This document shows positions 12,184 through 34,943 of a stretch of DNA of 64,000 nucleotides, piece by piece. The stretch is from Carettochelys insculpta (Eukaryota; Chordata; Testudines; Carettochelyidae). The notes below the pieces were generated by a model. That model did no database searches. It saw nothing but the letters and a program-made list of their open reading frames with translations, and was not told the DNA's origin. Within the stretch, counting starts at the first letter, position 1. The number at the start of each line of letters is the position of its first letter. Location: positions 5,034,001 through 5,098,000 of the forward strand of contig NC_134138.1 of assembly GCF_033958435.1 (NCBI RefSeq), in the 5' to 3' direction. Made by a program: the position numbers and the translations under genes.

Positions 12184-12588
12184 GGCTACGTCTGCACGTG
12201 CCCCAACCTGCAAAATGAGCCTGCAAATGGTCATTTCGAGGTTTATTAGTTGAACGCTGAAATGGCTGTTCAGTGTCTCGTTAGCGTGTGGTGCTCAGCA
12301 GTGCTTGGAAATTAACGTGCGTTACTGCCGCGCGGCGCGGCCAGGCGGGGCTTGGGGCTCCTTTTCCAAACTTGATGCGAATAATGGGACTTTGAAGCGG
12401 GCGGGGTCCTTGCGGACAGGAGCCCTGTCGGGACGCGCCGCGGGCTGCAAGGCACGTTAATTTGGAGGCGCCGCTGCCGCCCGCACGCTAACGAAGCGCT
12501 GCGTTTGCATTTCAGTGCTTCGTTAGTAAACTTCAAAATGGCCATTTGCGTGGCCATTTCGAAGTTTGGGGCACGTGTAGACACGGCC
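12184..12588. mobile_element. MITE family B, copy 1 (degenerate fold-back)
   Basis: Full-length relative of the palindromic element at 54601-55036. It has the same GGCTACGTC...GACACGGCC termini, the same internal order (aatggccattt, gcgcttc-attag, gccgcgcggcg, ctccttttc) and mirror-image arms, with many substitutions. The left flank AAA and right flank GAA differ at one base, which fits a 3-bp duplication that has mutated. Confidence 0.82.
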
Positions 12589-12699
12589 GAAGTGTGGGTG
12601 AGTCTGGTTCTGTACGAGAACCTGTTTTACTTTTCAGAAGCAGTTGCAATGGAGGTTTGTTTATTAGCTCTAAGCTCTGTGAGTATCAGACTCCACTGA

Positions 12700-13090
12700 G
12701 CATTTTACAGGTATTGCTGTTTTCTGTGGTTTGAAATGGCTCAAGAGGAGGGCTGGGGGATTTGTACATGTGAGTTTTGCCTTTTCTGTAAAGTATTGGA
12801 GCTGGCTCATGGTGCTCTCTTGGGGGGGACAAGGTCCCATAAATGTTGTTCTCGGTCTTGTGGCCACTCTCTGTGTTTCCTGGCATGGGTGCCAGGGTGT
12901 TGGAGAGGTGGGACCTGCTTTCTCTGATACGCAGCCTTCTCAAGGCCAAGCTGGCTGGCTGCTTTGAAAACAGCTGTGAAAATCCAGCAGCCCTTTGTGC
13001 TCTAGAGAACAGACTGGCCCTGCTGGTTGGCCTGGTGGGGAGAGAGCTACGCACGACAGATGCGTCCCTCCCTGCCAGGACTCCCAGCAG
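12700..13090 (+). repeat. Unclassified interspersed repeat, inverted relative to 48.77-49.08 kb
   Basis: The stretch around 12820-13080 (tctctagagaacagactgg complement region, gctttgaaaacagctgtg and others) occurs inverted at about 48770-49080. Ends are uncertain and no coding function was recognised. Confidence 0.65.
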
Positions 13091-13229
13091 AGCCCCTTGT
13101 GGTACACAGCCCCCAGCAGAGCCCCCTGGGGCCCACGCCTTCCCCCTTACAGCCAACAGCTTTGTTCGGGGACGGTGACACAAGCCCTGAGGTAAGTGGG
13201 GAAGGAAGGAGGAATAACAAAGGACGACC

Positions 13230-13540
13230 ACTCGTTCGAAAGGAGAAAGTCGGCCAATCAGCAAATTGTCTCAGGTGTTTGTACAGGAATGCGAGAAGCC
13301 TGGGAAACAAACAGGAGAAATTAGAGGCCCTGGCAGAGTCAAAGGAGTATGAGGTGACTGGAAGAACGGAGACGTGGTGGGATGACTCACATAACTGGAG
13401 CACGGTCATGGAAAGGTATAAACTGCTCAGGAAGGACAGGCTGGGGGGAAAAGGAGGAGGCGTTGAGCTCCATGTGTGGGAGCAGCATGATGGCTCAGAG
13501 CTCCAGTATATGGAGGGATAAAAGCCAGTTGAGAATCTTT
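13230..13540 (+). mobile_element. CR1 LINE fragment, start of endonuclease domain
   Basis: The + strand frame reads NARSLGNKQEKLEALAES, then TETWWDDSHNWS and a Gly-rich GGKGGGVELHV stretch. This is the apurinic-like endonuclease N-terminus of CR1 ORF2. The rest of the LINE is absent, so it is a truncated remnant. Confidence 0.82.
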
Positions 13541-13769
13541 GGGTTGAGCTCTATGATGAGAGAGCGGCAGCATGAGCGGGCCTTGGGGGAGCTGAGAAGC
13601 CCAGAGGCAGTGAGCAGCGAGAGGGCCAGGAGGCCTGGGACTGGGGGTCACTTAGAGATGCATGTGCTGGCCCAGCATAAGGATGGGGGGGGACCTGGGT
13701 GGGTATCTTACCTCCTTTGAGTGAACGTGCAAGTTGAACCAGGTACCCTCAGTGGAATGGCTCCAGAAG

Positions 13770-15070
13770 CTCACCCCAGGCTGGCTCAGTGGTGCTGGAG
13801 GGGCTGCAGCCTGAGCACTACCAACAGGCCCTGCTGCATAAATTCACGCTGAGCCCCGAGATGTACAAGAAGTTGTTCCAGGAGGCATAGAAGGGGCCGG
13901 AGGAGACCCATGCAGACCTGGCCTCCCGTCTGCCACAGAACTACGGCAAGGGGGTGTGTGGGATGGGAGCCCAGACTGTAGAGGACCTGGTTAAGCTGAT
14001 GGTCCATGTGTCCTGGAACGGTTCCATGGAGTGTGTCTCAGCCAGAGGACTCTCACAGCGCGGCCAGAGGACTCTCTCAGCGCGGAGGAGCTGGCAGATG
14101 ACTTAATGGACAGCTGGGCTGAGCATGAAGGAGAGTCCTGGAGAAAGGAGAATCGGGGGGGGCGGGGTGTCCAGCAGCAGCTGCTGCTGGTTCCCCAAAG
14201 GTATCGCCCGAGGCACCCCCCTGTTGAGGCTGCTTCAGACCTTTCATTGGCCAGGGACATTTGCGGGCGTGCAGTGGGACTGCCAGACCTGCAGCTCCTG
14301 CCAGGGGCTGGGGAAAGCTGCCCTGAGGCATCTGCCCACCCGAGGAGCCCTCCCAGAAGGTAGCGATAGATACAGTGGGGCCCACTGGCAAGGCAACCCA
14401 GCTGGGGAAGAAATACACCCAGGTGGGGCCTGACTCTGCCCTCCCAAGGTGGACACGGCAGCAGACTTTCTGCTGGCCATTTCCAGCAGGGTTGGGTCCC
14501 CCCAGGAGGTCCTCAGCAACCAAGGGGCTGACTTCATGTCCACCCTGCTCCGGTGCAGGTGGGGGAAACCAGGGATCTGACTTGCCTGGGCCTTGGGGCA
14601 TTAGTCCCGGCCCCACGGGCTGCTGGGAAGGTTGCTTGGGATATGGAGAAGGGGTGCCGCTGCATAAAGGCCTCCGGCATCTCAGGACTGTGAGGAGCAC
14701 TTGTCCCACCTGCTGTTTGCACCCAGGGACCCCAAGGGCCCACCAGCTTCCCCCCCACCTAAGCTGTGGTGCAGAAGGGGGAGGGAACCCCTGGGCTTGC
14801 TGAGAGAGTTGGGGGGGCTCCCCTGGGTGGACAGTGGGGGGTGGAGGACATCCTGGCTTTCCGGGAACGGCTTGCAGAGCTCATGGGCCTGCCTAGGGAG
14901 CCCCTGGGCAGAGCCCAAGGGAAGAGGAGGGGCTGGTGTGACCGCGGGGGGAGCTGGGCTGGCCTGGCCCCCAACGTCGTCCAGCCACCAGACAAGGTGG
15001 ATCAGCTCCTGCAGGACGTCAGGGAGGCAGGCCCCAGCGAAGGGGAGCGCCGCTGGCTCAATTGATGTTT
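13770..15070 (+). pseudogene. Degenerate Ty3/gypsy-type gag and integrase remnants
   Basis: Remains of an LTR retrotransposon on the + strand. Around 13795-14000 the translation resembles a SCAN-like capsid segment (SPEMYKKLFQEA, then a stop, then DLVKLM). From about 14200 a zinc-binding HHCC-like stretch (LLQTFHWPG followed by CQTCSSCQ) is followed by integrase-core-like pieces in shifting frames (around 14450-14560) and an end region near 14700-14900 (HLLFAPRDP). Protease, RT and RNase H are missing between capsid and integrase. Several stops and frameshifts make it non-functional. The LTR follows at about 15100. The family assignment rests on motif resemblance only. Confidence 0.68.
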
Positions 15071-15099
15071 AACCCCAGGGCGCAGGGCCCAAACTTCCC

Positions 15100-15545
15100 C
15101 AGCTCCCTGGCTGAGTGACCCTGCTCAGCTTGGTCTGGAAGGGGGGGAGCGATGTGCTGTGGGGGGGTGGATGTGTGAGTGACAGGCCCAGCAGCTCCCA
15201 CGGGCCGGGGATGACCCCTGCGGCTGTAGCCTAAGCTGCCAGGTAACACCCTGGGCCGACCACAGCCAGGGAGGAGCCTGGCTGGGTGTGAATTAGACAC
15301 GGCAGTTAGTGGGGGGCAGTTAGCCTGGACTGGAGGAGAGGAACAAAGGGGGAACTGAGGCCCTGGTGTGGAGGGCTCCTCTCCCCAGGATCGGCTGGAA
15401 TGACTGTCTCTGCCGGCTGCATGGACCCCGCTGTGCTGAGCTGGGCCTCTGGCGACACAAAATGCCCATTCCACCTGCTGAGTCACTCCTGCCTGCGGCC
15501 GGGGGGCAGAGCTTGGGGACCCCTGAACCCATCACACTCCTGCCT
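15100..15545 (+). repeat. Probable 3' LTR of the gypsy remnant
   Basis: This stretch aligns by eye with the solo LTR at 47933-48349: the ggatgtgtgag region, gcagctccca then gatgaccc, taacacc, the gactgtctctg segment, and the terminal ccacctgctgag then cactcctgcc end. It lies directly after the integrase remnant, as expected for a 3' LTR. The end cannot be fixed because its terminal ~55 bp continue as a tandem array. Confidence 0.72.
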
Positions 15546-15950
15546 GCAGCGGGGGGGTAGAGCTTGGGGACCCCTGAAGCCCATCACACTCCTGCCTGTG
15601 GCTGGGGTGCAGAGCTTGGGGACCCCTGAACCCCTCACCCTCCTGCCTGTGGCTGGGGGGCAATGCTTGGGGACCCCTGAACCCATTACACTCCTGCCTG
15701 CAGCGGGGGGGGGGGGGGCAGAGCTTGGGGACCCCCTGAAGCCCTCAACCTCCTGCCTGTGGCTGGGGGGGCAGAGCTTGGGGACCCCTGAACCCCTCAC
15801 CCTCCTGCCTGCGGCTGGGGGGCAGAGCTTGGGGACCCCTGAACCCATTACACTCCTGCCTGCAGCTGGGGGGCAGCGCTTGGGGACCCTGAACCCCATC
15901 ACACTCCTGCCTGCGGCCGGGGGCAGAGCTTGGGGACCCCCTCACATCCC
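15484..15950 (+). repeat. Minisatellite derived from the LTR terminus, about 9 units
   Basis: About nine tandem units of roughly 50-57 bp, each with 'cactcctgcctg', a G-run, 'cagagcttggggacccctgaa' (varying) and 'cccatcaca'. The unit resembles the last ~55 bp of the solo LTR at 48295-48349 (cactcctgcc...gacccctgaaccccatcaca). The array creates a long repetitive open frame that is not taken as a gene. Confidence 0.88.
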
Positions 15951-16960
15951 TAGGGCTGTCCCTGGGCTGGGGGCTGGTAATATGGAGCTGCACTAGCTGC
16001 TGCGCTGGTGGGCGGAAATGCTGAGAGAATTCTTACCCTCCCCCGGACGAGCCCCTTGCTCCAGGGACCATCCCCCGTGGCGCTGAGCCCCAGCATTGTC
16101 CCAGCGGGGCCGAGCTGGCTGGACCTGCAGACCTGGGAGCCTCAGACAGCCCGGCTCTGCGTTGCTGCCCCGGGCGGATCCGTGCCACAGGGTGGGAGTT
16201 GGGCAGGTATCGTTTAACTCCACTGCTCTGACTGTGCTGCCCGGCCAGCCGGTACGTCCCTCCCGGCAGCCAGGAAGGAGCTCGTCTCCCAACTGGGGCT
16301 GCAGCTCCAGAATCGGGGCCCCCCCAGGGCCAAGGTGGAGGTTTCCTTCCACTGTGACTCAGAGCAAAGCGCTGCCTCCCCCCTTCCCCATTGCGCTCCA
16401 GCTGCCCGGTACTTCTGCACGAGCTGGCCGGGGCTGCAGGCTCCGGCTGCATCTCTGGCTGTTGTGCATCTCTCTAAGTAGCAGGGCCCACAACTCCTTA
16501 ACACCCAGCAGCTGTCCCCTGACCCCCACTATCGACAGCTTCCTCCTGTGGGCTCGGCTGGGAGATACCGGCAGCCCAGTGCCAGCCTCAGGCTGCCCAG
16601 CCGTGCCAAGGCCTGCCTTGGGGGGGCAGAATCAGGTTCCGGGCAGGACAGCAGGGGTGGCTGGTGGGGGGAGCTGGCAGAGGGGACGGGCGAGGGTCTG
16701 GCAATAGGGCTGACGGGCTGTGTTGCAAAGGGCCTGTGTGGGCCAGAGCTGGGGCTGCAAGAGGCAGCGCTCATCTGCCTTAATTTCTCTCCAGGAGTAA
16801 TGCAGCCGGGCCCTGGGCCTCGCCCTGACCTGCGCCCGGGTCCCTCCTCACCGGCTTGCAGGGAGCCCCCGTGCCTGCTGCTCCTGGCCCAAGCAGAGGG
16901 ATGAAGCCTCTGCAGGACTAGGGCAGAGGTGCTGGGGGTGTGCTCAGGCCAGGACTGGCA
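15951..16960. other. GC-rich stretch with no feature seen
   Basis: No gene, RNA or recognisable repeat. Open frames here are short and look like chance products of high GC content. The composition drops sharply at about 17065, where a transposon-derived reading frame begins. Confidence 0.45.
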
Positions 16961-16963
16961 GGC

Positions 16964-18067
16964 CTAGCCCGGCCCCAGGGGGCTCTCTGCAGCCAGGGGA
17001 GGCTCGCCTTGCTGCGGGCGGGTGCAGCCGGAGGAGAGCTGCAGGGCCCCACGGCGGCGAGCTGAGGGCTTTGGTACTTGGCGTAAGATTTCTGTATAGT
17101 CTGTCTTCATGAAATCAAAGAACTCTTTAAGTTCACCGTTATTCTCATCTAGTGCAAAGACTTCACTGAAGACCTTGAGGACCAAACACTCTACGTCGTA
17201 AGAGAGCATTCTCAAGCCATGCTTTGCTGTATTGTGTACTATCTGAGTGCTGCAATGTGTTGGTACAAGGTTTGGTAAATCCAGCATTTGTTTTAGGTGC
17301 ACAAAACCAGACTCATTTTCTTCAAAATCTCTCTCTCCATATGCCACAATTTTATTCTGTACCAGACTGGCATTTTGAAGACAACTCCGTAAGTTCTTTA
17401 CAATCACCTCTGATGTTTCATCTGCATCTTCAAGAAAGTCTAGGAGTGATGTGCAGATTCCCTTATCTTTATTGAAGTACTGGATGACAACTGAGAATAG
17501 TTTCATGCTCCCTATATTAAAAGCATCCACTGAGATTGAGAAAGGTGCTGATCCAATGTCTCGCACAGCCAGTTTTAAAGAATGTGGTGCTAATACAGCC
17601 TCGATCAAAGCTTCTACTTTTGTCATTCCACAGTGAATTTTGGAGGCTATTTTGGAATCAGGGAAAACGGAGGGGTACAGTTTATTTCCACAATCTTGAG
17701 AACGGTAGCTGTGGTAGTGTTTAACTCCATGATATGTTAAAAGCAATTCAGCTGCGCATACGCGTTGTTCTTCAGCATTGTTACTCTTTACGGAGACTTT
17801 ATTGCTAGCATTACACCACACCTGTCCTTGTACTTTGATTTTGTGACCCTTTGTTTCTGCATGATGCTTGACGGCTTTTACAGAATCAAACTTAACTGTG
17901 AATTGAACATCACAAATAGAACAATATCCTGAGTCTTCATTTGCCTTTATAAGCCAATTCTGATACTCTGGGAGTTGCAGCCACTCATTTTTAAAAGTGC
18001 ACAGCCTTCGAATCTTTTTTTTTCCGGGTTCTGTCATTTCGCCCTTGCATTTGTCCGACTGCAGCAC
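16964..18067 (-). pseudogene. hAT-type transposase-like ORF, N-terminal two thirds, uninterrupted
   Basis: A 367-codon minus-strand frame. From an ATG at 18067 (a second possible start, MTEPGKKK, follows 10 codons later), the N-terminus has a BED-like zinc finger: CSIC, then HHAETKGH after about 16 residues. A hAT-type core follows, with SISVDAFN carrying the likely first catalytic Asp and THCSTQIVHNTAKHG resembling the conserved CxxH segment. Homology appears to stop after YTEILRQVP at about 17068. The last ~35 codons run into GC-rich flank and look unrelated. The later catalytic Glu and the C-terminal hAT dimerisation domain are missing, so it cannot be an active transposase. About 330 codons of family-like sequence show no stop or frameshift, which suggests either a young truncated copy or retained function. 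It lies just upstream of TONSL on the opposite strand. Confidence 0.72.
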
Positions 18068-18365
18068 AGTTTAGCCACCAGATAAGATTGTTGACTGTGG
18101 ACATCAGTTGCTTCTCTCTGCTTTTGTTGACGCACTAAAAAAGTTACCCAGAGAGTCGATTAAACATATTGTTGTGACGGACCATCCCCCCACGCTTTAC
18201 GGAAAAAGGGTTATGAACACACCTATGAATAACTCAGAAATGTTTTGAACAAAAAATGACTTGTGACCTATCATTTTTAATGTTATAACCCCCTGGACCT
18301 GTAAAATCTATTTATGTACACGTATAATTTTTATAGTTAAAGTTATGAGTAACGTCTGTTAATTA

Positions 18366-18518
18366 GGGTGGGGAGATAGCTCAGGGGTTTGAGCATTGGC
18401 CTACTAAACCTAGGGGTGTGAGCTCAAGCCTTGAGGAGGCCAGTGAGGGATTGGGGCAAATTGATGCCAGGGCAGGGGACTGGATGAGATGACCTCCAGA
18501 GGTCCCTTCCAGCTCTAG
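18366..18518 (+). mobile_element. tRNA-derived SINE (tortoise Pol III/Cry type)
   Basis: The head resembles a tRNA gene: A-box-like tagctcagggg near 18374 and B-box-like gtgagctcaagcc near 18418. A body follows, then a CR1-like 3' tail (gacctccagaggtcccttcc). SINEs of this type are known from turtles and use the CR1 machinery. Four relatives lie inverted at 46.7-47.45 kb. Confidence 0.88.
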
Positions 18519-18529
18519 GGGGTGTGTGT

Positions 18530-18805
18530 GAGAGGGGGTGGGGCGGGGTGTGGGGTGATGGGGGGTGAGAGGGGACGGGGCAGGGCAGTGGGGTGTGGGG
18601 TGATGGGGGGTGAGAGGGGGCAGGGCAGTGGGGTGTGGGGTGATGGGAGGTGAGAGGGAGCAGGGCAGTGATGGGGTTTGGGGTGGGGTGGGGTGATGGG
18701 GGCGGGGCAGGGCAGTGGGGTATGGGGTGATGAGAGGGAGCAGGGCAGTGATGGGGTGGGGTGATGGGGGCGGGGCAGAGCAGTGGGGTGTGGGGTGATG
18801 GGGGG
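18530..18805 (+). repeat. G-rich minisatellite upstream of TONSL
   Basis: Imperfect tandem units of about 35-55 bp built on ggggtgtggggtgatgggg and gagagggagcagggcagtg. The + strand is extremely G-rich with many runs of four or more G, so G-quadruplex formation is plausible. It begins immediately after the SINE's 3' end. Confidence 0.85.
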
Positions 18806-19340
18806 ATCGAAGGGGGTGCACTATCTGGGGCGTGATGGGGGAGCAGAGGGGGCCGGGTGATGAGGGGAGTCAGAGGCAGGTGGGTGATAGGGTGGCAAGG
18901 GCAGAGGGGGTTTGGGATTTGAAGGCGATATTGCAGTTGTGTGTGGCAGGGAGGCAGGAGGGGGTGGAGGTGGGTGGGGCTGAGGGTGTGTGGGTCAACA
19001 TGTGGGGCCAGAGAGAGGGTCGTTTATAGGTGGGATCGTTGAGCTAGGCTCCCAGACGGGTCTGGGCAGTGTGGGGTGAGGGGGTTTGGACTACCCTGCG
19101 ACAGTCCTGTCCATCTGTCTGGGACTCAGCTCCTGTCTCCCCCAGGGAGCATGCAGCCAGGCTGGGGGTCAGATTCCATGGTGGTGGAGGTAATTGGAAA
19201 TCCTGCGTGTTGTGATTTGTTGCCCTGAGCTGGGCACGTAGTTAGAGGGCCGATGACTCTGCGCCAGAGGGGTTTGATGCTGACAGGCTGTGGGAGCTTG
19301 ACCGGGTTCTGATGTTCTTCTCTTCCCCCCGGCCCCCCAG
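18806..19340. other. Sequence before the first recognised TONSL exon; exon 1 not found
   Basis: In known orthologues TONSL begins with a tiny coding exon of about nine codons. No ATG followed by about 25 coding bases and a good donor could be singled out here or in the preceding few kb, and no clear CpG island is present on this side. Exon 1 may lie farther left among the repeats or may not be recognisable by eye. Confidence 0.45.
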
Positions 19341-33459
<14,119 letters not shown>

Positions 33460-34315
33460 AGTGCCCGACCGCTCGCAGCTGGAGCACACAAGAGGCCCAT
33501 CCTGCTTGGGGCTGTGGCTGCTCGCAGAGGGAACTTGGGCAGACGTGAGGAACCAGGCACGGTGACTGGCCTGTGCCAGCGACTTTTCTGCACTCAGAAC
33601 TCAGGCCTGGCCCATGGGGAGGGGCAGGACCTGGCTGCTGCTGCTGCACCTGTTCTTTCTGGGGGCCCAGAGCCCTGCAGCTTCCCCCACCTGGCACCAG
33701 TGCAAGCTGAGAAGGGAGCTGCTGGTCCCGTCTTAACCAAAGGAGGCAGGGCCCCGGCTGCTGTTGCGGAACTGGGCCTGTCTGCCTCGGGCTCCGAGCA
33801 CCAGAACGCTGCAGGACTCTGCCCCATGGGGGTCCCTGGGCTTTGGAACCAAGGCCTCGGCTGTGTCCCCAGGAGGCAGTGAGCTACCGGGCCTGTGCTG
33901 CTAACAGAGAGGGGTGGCAAGTCCCAGAGTGTCCCCGGAGAGCTGGCTTCCAGCCTGTGGTGTCTCACCAGCTGCAGTCACACCTGCGCAACAGAACCCT
34001 GGGGCTGCTGGCAGGGCTGGGGGGTTGGCTCCTGGGGCAGCACTGGCCTTGGAGCAGGCTCTGAAGCCAGCGTGGGGAAATAAGCTGCCAGAGACTGAAG
34101 GCGGCCACCTGCAGAAGAGCCCTTCCCTACTGCACGTCTCCCCACACAGGTGGAGGGTGATATTTTATTTGTCCCCCATTCCCGAGCTGTACAGGTTCTA
34201 GCTCTGGCCTTCCAGTGGCCACTGGACTAGTTCAGACAAACTTATTAGCTGGCTGGTGTTTTCTTGGCTGCACAGGGTGGGCTTCTGCCTGGTGCAGGGG
34301 CCTGGGAAACCAATC

Positions 34316-34321
34316 AATAAA
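34316..34321 (+). terminator. TONSL: Poly(A) signal, probable TONSL 3' end
   Basis: AATAAA about 860 bp after the TONSL stop, followed by a TGT/GT-rich stretch (gtgctgtatgtctcctctg). It is the first canonical signal after the stop codon seen on the + strand, which implies a 3' UTR of about 0.87 kb. Confidence 0.65.
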
Positions 34322-34666
34322 GTGCTGTATGTCTCCTCTGCTCCAGGCCGGCGTTGTGCCACCCTGCAGACAGTGACGCAGAGACCTGGCTCTCTGCTGC
34401 TTGGGCCAGAGCTCTGTACCCTGCCAGCCTTCTCCCCCTCTGGACAGCTGTTTGACACCCCCCACCCTCATTTCCCAGGCTCCCCTGCAGCCTGGGGCAT
34501 GACCTGTTGTCAGCAAGGGTGGAGCGCCCTGCGTTAGCCAGCTGCTGTGGCACCCAGAAAATCTGAGCTGATGGGCTGGTCCAGGCCCTGAGTACAGGGG
34601 CAGTGGCTGTGCCTCCTTCTCCCACCCAGCAAGAGCCACAGCACCGCAGGCTAGCCAGCATGGGGG

Positions 34667-34672
34667 TTTATT
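34667..34672 (-). terminator. VPS28: Poly(A) signal, probable VPS28 3' end
   Basis: TTTATT on the + strand is AATAAA on the minus strand, about 270 bp after the VPS28 stop. With the TONSL signal at 34316 the two convergent transcripts end about 350 bp apart. Confidence 0.7.
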
Positions 34673-34943
34673 ACCGCAGGTGTACAAGTCTCCCGCCCTG
34701 CTTGCAGGACTCACGGGGAGGGAGGAGAGGAGACAGGCTGGCTGGAGCTGGCCCAGTGTGAATGTACCCTGCAGCAGCACAGTTCACCTTGACTCAGCCC
34801 TAACCCTGCTGCGGGAATGGCTGCAGTGCACCACTCCCAGCCTCCTGCCCCCAACAGCAGCCTAGGGGAAAGGGCCTGGAGCCTGCTGGACTGCTACAGT
34901 GGGAGGGCGCTCCTCAGGACCAGGCAGGGCGCAGGGCCCAGCC

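Noticed and set aside
15480..15950. CRISPR-like array
   Set aside because: Units are contiguous and similar along their entire length, with no unique spacers, and the genome is clearly vertebrate.
15400..15996. 198-codon repetitive open frame
   Set aside because: It reads through the LTR-derived minisatellite. The repetition comes from DNA units, not a protein repeat family.
18366..18440. Functional tRNA gene
   Set aside because: The A- and B-box-like sequence belongs to a SINE head with SINE body and tail; no proper cloverleaf or acceptor stem pairing was seen.
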